Program-made: the position numbers and the translations under genes
Notes under the pieces: model-generated
The model's input: the letters and a program-made list of their open reading frames with translations, nothing else
Told to the model about the DNA's origin: nothing
Databases searched by the model: none
Assembly: GCF_000766145.1 (NCBI RefSeq)
Contig: NZ_JNFB01000007.1
Coordinates: 26,718 to 90,717 of the forward strand
DNA: 64,000 bases
Source: Paenilisteria newyorkensis
Lineage (GTDB): Bacteria; Bacillota; Bacilli; Lactobacillales; Listeriaceae
Reading direction: 5' to 3'
Shown: positions 22,776-32,068 of the stretch, piece by piece
Layout: every line of letters starts with the position of its first letter
How positions within the stretch are numbered: position 1 is the stretch's first letter

Positions 22776-22942
22776 GAATAGAGTAACAGCATCATACTTA
22801 CAGACTATGTAAGCAGTTGGAATATAGTAATTTTGCTCTGTGTAAATGTTTGCAAAATACTACATTATAACGTAGACTGTATCTAAGAAGTCATTCACTT
22901 CTTGCAAAGTATGATTTGTTTTATTTCAAAGGAGGAATTGCT

Positions 22943-23506
22943 ATGCTAAAGTATAACATTCGTGGCGAAAACATTGAAGTAACGGAGCCAATTAGAGAGT
23001 ATGTTGAAAAGAAAATCGACAAATTAGAGCGCTATTTCAGCGAGGCTCCAGATGCTAATGTTCATGTGAATCTTAAAGTTTATTCCGATAAGAATGCAAA
23101 GGTTGAAGTGACCATTCCTCTCAAAAATTTAGTGTTACGTGCTGAAGAAACGAGCGGGGATTTATATGCAAGTATTGATTTAATTGTAGATAAATTAGAG
23201 AGACAGATTCGTAAACACAAAACAAAAGTGAACCGTAAATTCCGTGATAAAGGCGCTGAGCATGATTACTTTGCTTTTTCAGAAGTAAATGGCAGTGCTG
23301 CAGCAGATGAATTTGAAAATGACAGCGAGCTAGACATTGTTCGTACAAAGGAATTTTCTTTGAAACCAATGGATAGTGAAGAAGCTGTACTTCAAATGAA
23401 TTTATTAGGCCATAGTTTCTTTGTATATACGGATGCAGAGTCAGACGGCACAAATATTGTGTATCGTCGTAAAGATGGTAAATACGGTTTAATTGAAACC
23501 AATTAA
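22943..23506 (+). CDS. hpf: Long-form ribosome hibernation promoting factor (HPF/YvyD)
   Basis: 187 aa. N-terminal S30AE/YfiA domain (1 to about 100; [21 protein letters not shown]) binds the decoding site. A linker leads to the C-terminal dimerisation domain (about 130-187; [20 protein letters not shown]) that joins two ribosomes into inactive 100S dimers. The start is ATG 22943, 7 bases after AAAGGAGG (22928-22935). Induced in stationary phase or stress. Confidence 0.95.
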   Translation: MLKYNIRGENIEVTEPIREYVEKKIDKLERYFSEAPDANVHVNLKVYSDKNAKVEVTIPLKNLVLRAEETSGDLYASIDLIVDKLERQIRKHKTKVNRKFRDKGAEHDYFAFSEVNGSAAADEFENDSELDIVRTKEFSLKPMDSEEAVLQMNLLGHSFFVYTDAESDGTNIVYRRKDGKYGLIETN

Positions 23507-23521
23507 CTTAGACTGTCCTCT

Positions 23522-23560
23522 AAAAGCCGGGATCCAAAACAAGGGGATCTCGGCTTTTGT
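23522..23560 (+). terminator. Terminator after hpf
   Basis: AAAAGCCGGGATCC (23522-23535) pairs with GGATCTCGGCTTTT (23545-23558) with one wobble, 9-base loop; symmetric enough to work in both directions. Confidence 0.9.
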
Positions 23561-23833
23561 TGTCAATACCTAATTAAAAATAAAATAGTGAATGACGAAA
23601 AACGGAGTTAAGAAGATATTTTTTTATTTAAATAAATCGCATAGCCTAGGCTTTTATACAGAATCAAAGGAAATGCGTCGAAATGTTCACAGGAAAACAG
23701 GTTGTAAAAGACAGGCGAAAGATGGTAGAATTGTCTAGTGTGCCTGTGATAAGGCAGTTGCGTCAGAAAATGGGAAGAGCGCGACGATTTCAACTTCAGG
23801 GAAAGTATAGAAACAGTAGAGGAGAATAAGATC
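23561..23833 (+). promoter_or_regulatory. secA upstream region with SigA promoter
   Basis: TTGTAA (23702-23707), 18-base spacer, TAGAAT (23726-23731) with TG extension, about 100 bases before secA. The region also carries a 48-codon frame (23683-23829) ending 4 bases before secA, treated as doubtful because the promoter lies inside it. Confidence 0.5.
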
Positions 23834-26347
23834 ATGGCAGGTTTATTAAAAAAGATATTTGAATCTGGTAAAAAAGATGTTAAGTATCTAGAGAAGAAAG
23901 CAGATCAGATTGAGGCACTAGCTGAAGAAACGGCGAAGCTTTCTGATGATGAGATACGTGCGAAAACAGAGGCATTTAAAGAGCGGTATCAGAATGGAGA
24001 AACATTAGATTCTCTTTTGGTAGAGGCTTTTGCTGTTGCGCGTGAAGGAGCAAAGCGTGCACTAGGTATGTTCCCATTCCGTGTTCAATTAATGGGTGGT
24101 ATCGTACTACACGAAGGTAATATTGCAGAGATGAGAACTGGGGAAGGTAAAACGCTGACAGCAACACTACCTGTTTATTTAAATGCGCTCTCAGGCAATG
24201 GCGTGCATGTTGTTACAGTCAATGAATACTTGTCGCAACGTGATGCGGAAGAAATGGGCGTTCTATATAATTTCCTTGGTCTTTCAGTTGGACTGAATCT
24301 AAATGCGCTTTCCAGTGAAGAAAAACGTGAAGCATATGCTGCTGATATTACGTACAGTACAAACAATGAGTTAGGGTTTGATTATTTACGTGATAACATG
24401 GTTGTTTATAAAGAGCAAATGGTTCAACGTCCGCTTTCTTATGCGGTAATTGATGAGGTCGATTCCATTCTTGTTGATGAAGCGAGAACGCCGTTGATTA
24501 TTTCTGGTCAAGCAGAGAAATCGACCATTCTATACGTTCGTGCTAATTCATTCGTTGAGACATTGACAGTGGAGAAAGATTATACAGTTGATATTAAGAC
24601 GAAATCAGTATACATGACCGAAGAGGGTATGACAAAAGGTGAGAAGTATTTCGACGTCGAGAATTTATTTGATATTGAAAGCTCTACTTTATTGCATCAT
24701 ATTGCGCAAGCTTTGAAAGCAAACTATACTATGCATCTTGATGTTGATTATGTTGTGCAAGACGATGAAGTATTGATTGTAGACCAATTTACTGGTCGTA
24801 TTATGAAGGGCCGTCGTTTCAGTGAAGGTTTGCACCAAGCGCTTGAGGCTAAAGAAGGCGTTACAATCCAAAATGAATCACAAACAATGGCGACTATTAC
24901 ATTCCAGAACTATTTCCGTATGTACAAGAAACTATCTGGTATGACTGGTACGGCTAAAACGGAAGAAGAAGAATTCCGCGATATTTATAACATGCGTGTT
25001 ATCGAAATTCCGACGAATAAGCCAATCGTTCGTGATGACCGTGCGGATTTAATCTACACATCGATTGATGCGAAATTTAATGCTGTGGTAGAAGATATCG
25101 CTGAGCGTTATGCGAATGGGCAACCAGTACTAGTTGGTACAGTAGCCATCGAGACGTCTGAGGTTATCTCCCATAAATTAAAACGTAAAGGTGTACCACA
25201 TAGCGTTTTGAATGCGAAACAACATGAAAAAGAAGCTGAAATTATCCAGTTTGCTGGTGAAAAAGGTTCTGTAACTATCGCGACAAATATGGCTGGTCGT
25301 GGTACGGATATTAAACTTGGCGAAGGTGCAATCGAAGCAGGCGGTTTAGCTGTTATTGGTACAGAGCGTCATGAATCAAGACGTATTGATAATCAGTTAC
25401 GTGGTCGTGCAGGACGTCAAGGTGATCCAGGCGTGACACAATTCTATCTTTCAATGGAAGATGAGTTGATGAAACGTTTCGGTTCAGATAACATGAAATC
25501 GATGATGGAACGTTTTGGAATGGACGACGAAGCTATCCAAAGTAAGATGGTTAGCCGTGCCGTTGAATCTGCTCAAAAACGTGTCGAAGGAAATAACTTT
25601 GATTCGCGTAAACAAGTACTGCAATACGATGATGTTTTACGTCAACAACGTGAAGTTATTTATAAACAGCGTTATGCAGTTATTACTGCAGAGAATAACT
25701 TGCGCTCTGTGATCGAACCAATGATTCAAAACGTCGTGAATTTTGTGGTACAGTCTAATGCACCAAGACAAGAGGATCGTGAAGAATGGAATCTGCAAGG
25801 AATTATCGATTTCGTGGAAGCGAACTTGCTACCAGAAGACGTAATTAGCGTAGATGACATTAAGAATATGGAGTCTAATGACATTCAAGATTTCATTTTA
25901 GAAAAAGTGAATGAAGCATACAATGAAAAAGAAACATTGCTACCAGAAGAAGAATTCAATGAGTTCCAAAAAGTAGTATTGCTACGTGTAGTAGATACGA
26001 AATGGGTAGATCATATCGATGCAATGGATCATTTACGCGATGGTATTCATCTACGTGCCTACGGTCAAATCGATCCGCTACGTGAATATCAATCAGAAGG
26101 CTTTGAAATGTTTGAAGCAATGATTAGTTCGATTGATGAGGAAGTTGCGCGTTATATTATGAAAGCTGAAATTCGTCAAAATCTTGAGCGTGAACAAGTG
26201 GCGAAAGGTGATGCTATCGATCCAAACGAAGGCAAACCGGTTGCTAAGAAACAACCAGTTCACAAAGATCAACACATTGGTCGTAATGATCCGTGTCCTT
26301 GTGGAAGTGGCGAAAAGTATAAGAACTGTCACGGAAAAGAGAAATAG
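23834..26347 (+). CDS. secA: Protein translocase ATPase SecA
   Basis: Motor of the Sec pathway, pushing preproteins through SecYEG. 837 aa. NBD1 with Walker A GEGKT at 103-107 and Walker [22 protein letters not shown] near 207-227. A preprotein cross-linking domain is inserted at about 220-370. NBD2 has [13 protein letters not shown] and [18 protein letters not shown]. The C-terminus carries the zinc motif [15 protein letters not shown]. This is the housekeeping SecA1, next to prfB as in Bacillus. Listeria also has SecA2, not in this window. Confidence 0.98.
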   Translation: MAGLLKKIFESGKKDVKYLEKKADQIEALAEETAKLSDDEIRAKTEAFKERYQNGETLDSLLVEAFAVAREGAKRALGMFPFRVQLMGGIVLHEGNIAEMRTGEGKTLTATLPVYLNALSGNGVHVVTVNEYLSQRDAEEMGVLYNFLGLSVGLNLNALSSEEKREAYAADITYSTNNELGFDYLRDNMVVYKEQMVQRPLSYAVIDEVDSILVDEARTPLIISGQAEKSTILYVRANSFVETLTVEKDYTVDIKTKSVYMTEEGMTKGEKYFDVENLFDIESSTLLHHIAQALKANYTMHLDVDYVVQDDEVLIVDQFTGRIMKGRRFSEGLHQALEAKEGVTIQNESQTMATITFQNYFRMYKKLSGMTGTAKTEEEEFRDIYNMRVIEIPTNKPIVRDDRADLIYTSIDAKFNAVVEDIAERYANGQPVLVGTVAIETSEVISHKLKRKGVPHSVLNAKQHEKEAEIIQFAGEKGSVTIATNMAGRGTDIKLGEGAIEAGGLAVIGTERHESRRIDNQLRGRAGRQGDPGVTQFYLSMEDELMKRFGSDNMKSMMERFGMDDEAIQSKMVSRAVESAQKRVEGNNFDSRKQVLQYDDVLRQQREVIYKQRYAVITAENNLRSVIEPMIQNVVNFVVQSNAPRQEDREEWNLQGIIDFVEANLLPEDVISVDDIKNMESNDIQDFILEKVNEAYNEKETLLPEEEFNEFQKVVLLRVVDTKWVDHIDAMDHLRDGIHLRAYGQIDPLREYQSEGFEMFEAMISSIDEEVARYIMKAEIRQNLEREQVAKGDAIDPNEGKPVAKKQPVHKDQHIGRNDPCPCGSGEKYKNCHGKEK

Positions 26348-26355
26348 TAAGATGC

Positions 26356-26384
26356 AAAAAGCCAGGATTTTTCCTGGTTTTTTG
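26356..26384 (+). terminator. Terminator after secA
   Basis: CCAGGA (26362-26367) with TCCTGG (26372-26377), flanked by AAAAA and a TTTTTT tail. Confidence 0.88.
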
Positions 26385-26411
26385 TTTGGAATCGCAGTTT
26401 CTCTCTAAGTA

Positions 26412-26420
26412 TGCTATATT
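26412..26420 (+). promoter_or_regulatory. Extended -10 promoter of prfB
   Basis: TGCTATATT (hexamer 26415-26420) about 50 bases before prfB, after the secA terminator; no clear -35. Confidence 0.4.
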
Positions 26421-26471
26421 ATTAAGGGTGCATTTATTTGATGCATGAAAATTGAAAAAGAGGTGTTGAGA

Positions 26472-27573
26472 ATGGAATTAGCTGAAATTCGCAATGAACT
26501 AGAAAAGACAACCCAACAAATCAAAGACTTTAGGGGGTCTCTTTGACTTAGACAGCATAGAAGTTCGGATTGCTGAGTTAGAGGATCAAATGTTGGACCC
26601 AGAATTTTGGAATGACCAGCAAGCAGCGCAGAAAGTCATCAATGAAGCGAATGGCTACAAAGAGACGTATAATGCGTTTCATGAGTTAGAAGAGGAGCAA
26701 GAAAATCTAGAACTCAGTTTGGAACTTTTGCGTGAAGAGGCAGATGAAGAGTTGCAAACAGAACTAGAAACAGAATTAGAGACATTTGTGGCGAAGTTAA
26801 CAGATTTTGAATTGAAATTGATGTTAAGCGAGCCTTACGATAAAAATAACGCGATTTTAGAGTTACATCCAGGAGCTGGCGGAACGGAGTCGCAGGATTG
26901 GGGCTCCATGTTACTGCGCATGTACCAGCGCTGGGCGGACAAGAAGGATTTCAAAGTCGAAATGCTGGATTACCAAGCAGGAGACGAAGCGGGCATTAAG
27001 AGTGTCACATTGCTCATCAAAGGACATAATGCATACGGCTACTTAAAAGCGGAAAAAGGCGTTCACCGTCTCGTCCGTATTTCGCCATTCGATTCTTCGG
27101 GACGTCGCCATACATCGTTCGTATCCTGTGATGTGATGCCGGAAATGGATGACGACATCGAAATCGAAGTGCGCCCTGAGGATTTAAAAATCGACACGTA
27201 TCGCGCGACCGGTGCCGGTGGTCAGCATATCAATACGACCGACTCAGCTGTGCGGATGACGCATATACCATCCGGAATTGTTGTAACATGCCAATCCGAG
27301 CGTTCGCAGTTGAAAAACCGTGATCAAGCAATGAAAATGTTAAAAGCGAAATTATACCAAAAAGAGCAAGAAGAAAAAGAGAAAGAACTTGCGGAACTTC
27401 GCGGTGAACAAAAAGAAATAGGTTGGGGAAGTCAAATCCGATCCTACGTATTCCATCCATATTCCATGGTAAAAGATCACCGTACAAATGTTGAAACAGG
27501 AAATACACAAGCAGTGATGGATGGCGATATTGATGAGTTTATCAATGGCTATCTGCGTTCGCGGATTGATTAA
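26472..27573 (+). CDS. prfB: Peptide chain release factor 2 (programmed +1 frameshift)
   Basis: RF2 ends translation at UAA and UGA. The gene is read in two frames. ATG 26472 opens 24 codons ending CTT, then an in-frame TGA at 26544-26546. The internal Shine-Dalgarno-like AGGGGG (26532-26537) and CTTTGAC slippery site produce the +1 shift to GAC at 26545, giving 366 aa in total, the standard RF2 length. The specificity tripeptide is SPF (RISPFDSSG). The peptidyl-hydrolysis motif is GGQ in [12 protein letters not shown]. Low RF2 levels favour shifting, so the protein regulates itself. Confidence 0.97.
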
Positions 27574-27582
27574 GGTGAAAAA

Positions 27583-28452
27583 ATGAGCGAAATAAAACCA
27601 GTCAAACGGCGTAAACTTCCGCCTAAATTAGCGAAAGCGATGGAGTATGTCTATGTTATTTTAGGCGCTTTCATTATTGCTTTGGCTTTCAATGTTTTGC
27701 TACTGCCAAATCATGTTGCTTCTGGCGGCGTGAGCGGGATTAGTACGATTATTAATTATTTAACGGGATGGACACCGGCTTACATTCAGTGGGCTTTTAA
27801 TATTCCGTTATTCTTTGCAGGCGTATTTTTCTTGGGCTACCAGTTTGGAATCAAGACTTTTGTTGGCACGATGATTATGCCACTATTTGTTTATTTGACA
27901 GCAGATTGGACGGTTTGGACGCATGAACCACTCGTTGCCGCATTGTTTGGCGGTGTGTTGGTTGGTGTTGGGCTAGGCATTGTTTTTCGCGGCAAAGCAT
28001 CGACTGGTGGTACAGATGTTATCGCCCAAATTTTGCACAAATTCACGAATCTTTCGCTAGGTATTTGTGTGGCTTTGATTGATGGGTTTGTCGTTATTGC
28101 GGCTATGTTCGTCTTTGATATCGAGTCGGGATTGTACGCGCTTATCGGACTTTTCGCTACGAGTAAGACGATCGACCTCGTTCAAGTGGGGCTCAATCAG
28201 TCAAAAACCGTGCTTATTATTTCTGAAAAGCAAGATGAGATACGCCACGCCATCCTTTATAAAATTGACCGAGGTATTACGCGTCTATCGGCAAAAGGCG
28301 GTTATACAGAAGATGACAGGCAAATATTGCTCTGTGTCATTGCCCAGTCCGAATTTTCAAGGTTAAAAGGCGTCATAAAAGAGATTGACCCAAACGCATT
28401 TGTCGTCGTTATGAGCGCAAGTGAAGTGATGGGAGAAGGCTTCAACTTATAA
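27583..28452 (+). CDS. YitT-family membrane protein (YvjA-like)
   Basis: 289 aa. Five to six hydrophobic helices make up the YitT domain (about 18-200), including LPNHVASGGVSGISTII and GKASTGGTDVIAQIL. A cytoplasmic DUF2179 domain (about 213-285) follows. Function is not established for the family. Position directly after prfB and before ftsE matches yvjA of Bacillus. Starts 9 bases after prfB. Confidence 0.85.
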   Translation: MSEIKPVKRRKLPPKLAKAMEYVYVILGAFIIALAFNVLLLPNHVASGGVSGISTIINYLTGWTPAYIQWAFNIPLFFAGVFFLGYQFGIKTFVGTMIMPLFVYLTADWTVWTHEPLVAALFGGVLVGVGLGIVFRGKASTGGTDVIAQILHKFTNLSLGICVALIDGFVVIAAMFVFDIESGLYALIGLFATSKTIDLVQVGLNQSKTVLIISEKQDEIRHAILYKIDRGITRLSAKGGYTEDDRQILLCVIAQSEFSRLKGVIKEIDPNAFVVVMSASEVMGEGFNL

Positions 28453-28467
28453 TAAGAATGCAAAACG

Positions 28468-28503
28468 AGCAGCATTGACCAATCAAGTTAATGTTGCTTT
28501 TTT
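28468..28503 (+). terminator. Terminator after the YitT-family gene
   Basis: AGCAGCATT (28468-28476) with AATGTTGCT (28490-28498), one wobble, followed by TTTTT. Confidence 0.8.
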
Positions 28504-29005
28504 GTAATACAGTTTTAAAATAGCGCATCGTTTGTATAACAGTTGTGTAACAAGAAGCTCATTCAGAGTAAGTGGGAAGGTATTTGCTTACAAGAAGTGG
28601 TCTATTCCAATTGATTTCACTGTAACTATTTTTAATATCCCTGTAATGTTAATTCACTGGAAAACGCGGTACAATAGGAGAGTAGTAAAACAGTGCGGAA
28701 ATTCGGGCACGTTTTTTTATGGTCTTTTTACAGAAAGAGAATAACGTAAAATAGTTAACAATGAAAATGAATGTAAATAGGTATGTTGCGAATAAAATAA
28801 AACTTGTCATTGGTTGAAATATAACTGTAACCTAATTAACCCATGGCTGAAAAATTGAAGTGTTATAATTGTATTATGCGTTGTGACTTCAAGTACTTCA
28901 GCAAAAATGGTGAGCCTTGTTTGAGACTTCACTGCACAGATTCGGGTTATCTTACATGTTATATCATTCCAACTTGATTTAAGAAAGGCATAGTTAGGTG
29001 ATAAA
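28504..29005 (+). promoter_or_regulatory. Long ftsE upstream region with WalR-like sites
   Basis: No credible gene. Two WalR-like direct repeats are present: TATAAC-N5-TGTAAC (28535-28551) and TGAAAT-N5-TGTAAC (28815-28831), each one base off TGTWAH-N5-TGTWAH. An extended -10 promoter TGTTATAAT (hexamer 28864-28869) follows the second by about 33 bases, the usual place for an activator site. The ftsE leader would be about 130 bases. Confidence 0.45.
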
Positions 29006-29692
29006 ATGATTGTTATGGAAGATGTCTACAAGAAGTATCCCAATGGTATAACAGCCGCGAACGGATTGAACATTCGGATCGATCAGGGAGAATTCGTTTA
29101 TGTCGTAGGGCCGAGTGGTGCTGGTAAATCGACTTTTATCAAAATGATATACCGCGAAGAGCGAGCAACAAAAGGAACGATTAACGTGGGTAAATTTGAT
29201 TTACTCCATATGAAGAATCGAGAAGTCCCATTTTTAAGAAGACATGTCGGCGTTGTTTTTCAGGATTTTAAGTTGCTACCGAGCAAAACCGTTTATGAAA
29301 ACATTGCGTATGCGATGGAAGTAGTAGAGGAAGATCCGAAAGTCATCAAAGACCGTGTCATGGAAGTGCTAGACCTAGTTAATTTGAAACACAAAGTCAG
29401 AATGCTACCAGATGAGTTGTCTGGCGGGGAGCAACAGCGGATTTCGATTGCTCGCTCGATAGCAAATATGCCACAGGTTTTAATTGCAGATGAACCAACT
29501 GGAAACCTCGATCCTGATACTTCATGGGAAATCATGAATATCCTTGAAGAAATAAGTAATCGCGGAACGACAATCGTTATGGCGACACACAATAAAGAGA
29601 TTGTTAATACTCTGAAACATCGTGTAATCGCTATTGAAAACGGTAGAATCGTTCGGGATGAACAGCAAGGAGATTATGGCTATGAAATTTAG
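29006..29692 (+). CDS. ftsE: Cell-division ABC ATPase FtsE
   Basis: 228 aa. Walker A GPSGAGKST at 36-44, signature LSGGEQQRISIARSIA near 137-152, Walker B VLIADEPTGNLD near 155-166 and a His switch in MATHNKE. With FtsX it forms a mechanotransmission complex that activates peptidoglycan hydrolases outside the membrane. The two hydrolase genes that follow ftsX are the likely clients. Overlaps ftsX. Confidence 0.97.
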   Translation: MIVMEDVYKKYPNGITAANGLNIRIDQGEFVYVVGPSGAGKSTFIKMIYREERATKGTINVGKFDLLHMKNREVPFLRRHVGVVFQDFKLLPSKTVYENIAYAMEVVEEDPKVIKDRVMEVLDLVNLKHKVRMLPDELSGGEQQRISIARSIANMPQVLIADEPTGNLDPDTSWEIMNILEEISNRGTTIVMATHNKEIVNTLKHRVIAIENGRIVRDEQQGDYGYEI

Positions 29693-30569
29693 AACAGTAG
29701 GTAGACATTTTAAAGAGAGCTTTAAGAGTCTCTATCGTAACGGTTGGATGACATTCGCTGCAGCTAGTGCGGTAACAGTAACTTTGATTTTAGTCAGTGT
29801 GTTCTTCGCAATTATGATGAACATGAACAAGTTAGCAGATGATGTTGAGAATGACGTTGAAATTAACGTGCATATCCAACTTACTGCGACCAAAGATCAA
29901 CAGGATGAATTAAAAGCCAATATCGGAGAGCTAAACGGCGTCGATAGTGTCACATTTTCTTCCAAAGATGAGCAAATGGAGAAGTTAGTCTCTACATATG
30001 GTAAGGATTTCGAGTTGTTCGAACAAGATAATCCACTTTACGATGTGTTCATTGTTCAAGCGAAGGAGCCGAGTGAAACGGCGAAGGTTGCATCCCAGAT
30101 CGAGAAAATGAAATATGTCGCAAAAGTGAACTATGGTGAAAAAACAGTAGATAAATTGTTTAATGTCTTGAAATGGGGACGATATGCTGGTATCATATTA
30201 AGTGCTGGTCTTTTATTAACAGCCATGTTCCTAATTTCCAATACGATTAAGATTGCGATTTACTCGCGTCGAACCGAGATTGAGATTATGAAATTGGTAG
30301 GAGCGACAAACTGGTTTATCCGGTGGCCGTTCGTGTTAGAAGGCGCTTGGCTAGGTCTATTAGGATCTATTGTGCCAGTCATACTAACATTTGTGGGTTA
30401 CATCAACACATATAACCTTGTCAACCCAAGACTTGGAGAAGGCACCAACCTTTCCTTATTATCGCCAACCCCATTCATGTATGAAATATCAGGGTTAATC
30501 ATTGCTATTGGAGTATTGATTGGTATATGGGGAAGCGCAATTTCCATCCGTAGATTCTTGAAAGTTTAA
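29682..30569 (+). CDS. ftsX: Cell-division ABC permease FtsX
   Basis: 295 aa. Four membrane helices: one near 21-44, then three in the C-terminal half (about 168-190, 222-246, 262-288). The extracellular loop at about 45-165 is where hydrolase cofactors bind. NTIKIAIYSRRTEIEIMKLVGAT is the conserved cytoplasmic coupling region. The start is placed at ATG 29682, 9 bases after AAGGAG (29667-29672); ATG 29676 is only 3 bases away. Overlaps ftsE by 11 bases. Confidence 0.95.
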   Translation: MKFRTVGRHFKESFKSLYRNGWMTFAAASAVTVTLILVSVFFAIMMNMNKLADDVENDVEINVHIQLTATKDQQDELKANIGELNGVDSVTFSSKDEQMEKLVSTYGKDFELFEQDNPLYDVFIVQAKEPSETAKVASQIEKMKYVAKVNYGEKTVDKLFNVLKWGRYAGIILSAGLLLTAMFLISNTIKIAIYSRRTEIEIMKLVGATNWFIRWPFVLEGAWLGLLGSIVPVILTFVGYINTYNLVNPRLGEGTNLSLLSPTPFMYEISGLIIAIGVLIGIWGSAISIRRFLKV

Positions 30570-30667
30570 CAATTAAATGCGTATCAGAGAAACGAACGCA
30601 TTCTAAAAAATAATAAAAAAATTCAATGAAAGAAAAGCCTAGGGAGCTTTTTAGGAGGTAAAATCTT

Positions 30668-31936
30668 TTGAAAAAAAATACTTTAATCGCTGCGTCAATG
30701 GCAGCTGTAATCAGTTTATCACCGGTTTTTACAACAAATGCATTTGCGGACGTTAACACAGACATCCAACAGAAAGATGCTAAGCTAAACGATCTTAAAT
30801 CTAAGAAAGCTGATTTACAAGCTGATCTATCATCTCTAGTAACAAAACTAGAAACAGCGCAAGCAAAATCTAAAGAGCTACAAGCGAGCTTCAACAAATC
30901 AGCAGAACAATTAAAGAAATTAAACGCTGATATCGCGGCAATCAATGCCCGCATTAAAGAACGTGAAGGTGTCCTTAAAGAGCGCGCTCGTTCTATGCAA
31001 GTAAACTCAAATTCAAACGTATATCTTGATGTTGTCTTAGGAGCAAATAATTTCAGCGATTTAGTAGACCGTGTGTCTGCTGTAAACACAATTGTTGATT
31101 CTGATAAAGCTATCCTTGATGAACAACAAAAAGACGAAGATGCTTTGAAATCAAAATCTGCATCTGTTAAAAAAGAGCAAGAAAAACAACAAAAAGCAAT
31201 CGCTAGTTATGAAGAACAACAAAATAAAATCGAAGCTCAAAAAGCTGAGAAAGAAGCTGTTGTAGCACAATTAGCAGCGCAACAAGCAACAACAGAACAA
31301 GAAAAATCTACTTTAATCGCGCAACGTGATAGAGAAGCAGCAGCAGCGGCGGCTCGTGCGGCAGCAGCGAAAGAAGCGACAACTGTTCAACCATTAGCAG
31401 CTACGGAAACGAAAACAGAATCATCATCGTCGAATGCAAGTTCGAATGATTCTTCATCTACAGCGTCATCTTCTAATGACAACAGTTCTAAATCTGAAAG
31501 TACTACAGCGAAAAAAGCATCATCAAATAATTCAGGTTCAACAAACAATAATATCCCAACACCAACAGGTTCTGGTTATGATGCAATGATTTCAACTGCT
31601 TACGCACAATTAGGTAAACCATATTCACTAGGAGCAACTGGACCAGGTTCATTTGACTGTTCTGGATTCACTTCTTACTCATTCCGTGCAGCAGGAATTT
31701 CTCTTCCAAGAACTTCAGGTGCTCAATATGCAGCATCTACTAAAATTAGTTCAAGCCAAGCAAAACCAGGTGATTTAGTATTCTTCAGCTATGGTAGCGG
31801 AATCGCTCACGTTGGTATTTACATTGGCGGAGGCAAAATGATTAACGCGCAAAACGACGGTGTTAAAATCGATAGCCTTTCAAGCGGCTTCTGGGCACAA
31901 TCTCTTGTAGGTTTTGGCCGTGTAGCTAACTTTTAA
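30668..31936 (+). CDS. spl: P45-type secreted NlpC/P60 peptidoglycan hydrolase
   Basis: 422 aa. Signal peptide 1-27 (NAFA cleavage). The long coiled coil (about 29-220) carries a PcsB-like block, [13 protein letters not shown]...[15 protein letters not shown] Ser/Thr/Asn/Ala-rich linker spans about 225-300. The NlpC/P60 domain (about 305-422) has Cys in [11 protein letters not shown] and His in [12 protein letters not shown]. It likely cuts gamma-D-Glu-DAP links in peptidoglycan and is activated through FtsEX. TTG start 7 bases after TAGGAGGT. The orthologue in L. monocytogenes is Spl/P45. Confidence 0.9.
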   Translation: MKKNTLIAASMAAVISLSPVFTTNAFADVNTDIQQKDAKLNDLKSKKADLQADLSSLVTKLETAQAKSKELQASFNKSAEQLKKLNADIAAINARIKEREGVLKERARSMQVNSNSNVYLDVVLGANNFSDLVDRVSAVNTIVDSDKAILDEQQKDEDALKSKSASVKKEQEKQQKAIASYEEQQNKIEAQKAEKEAVVAQLAAQQATTEQEKSTLIAQRDREAAAAAARAAAAKEATTVQPLAATETKTESSSSNASSNDSSSTASSSNDNSSKSESTTAKKASSNNSGSTNNNIPTPTGSGYDAMISTAYAQLGKPYSLGATGPGSFDCSGFTSYSFRAAGISLPRTSGAQYAASTKISSSQAKPGDLVFFSYGSGIAHVGIYIGGGKMINAQNDGVKIDSLSSGFWAQSLVGFGRVANF

Positions 31937-31968
31937 TCGTAAAATATAACAAGCGTTTTTGAAAATAG

Positions 31969-32009
31969 AAAAGTACCTTTGTATGATTATTTACGAGGGT
32001 ACTTTTTTT
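31969..32009 (+). terminator. Terminator after the P45 gene
   Basis: AAAAGTACC (31969-31977) with GGTACTTTT (31998-32006), then more T. It separates the two hydrolase genes. Confidence 0.82.
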
Positions 32010-32068
32010 CTAACCTAACGCATGGAAAAAATAGTAATATATGAATCTGATCTAGGAGGAATTAATAC

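Noticed and set aside
28532..28744. 70-codon plus-strand frame between the YitT gene and ftsE
   Set aside because: No ribosome site, starts within a WalR-like repeat, and its composition looks non-coding; it fills a promoter region.
30570..30667. Hairpin AATGCG...CGCATT between ftsX and the P45 gene as a terminator
   Set aside because: It is followed by an A-rich rather than T-rich stretch, so termination is unlikely and cotranscription with ftsEX stays possible.
31340..31560. Ser/Asn/Thr-rich low-complexity tract in the P45 gene as a possible tandem repeat
   Set aside because: It is a compositional linker between the coiled coil and the NlpC/P60 domain without a regular repeat unit.
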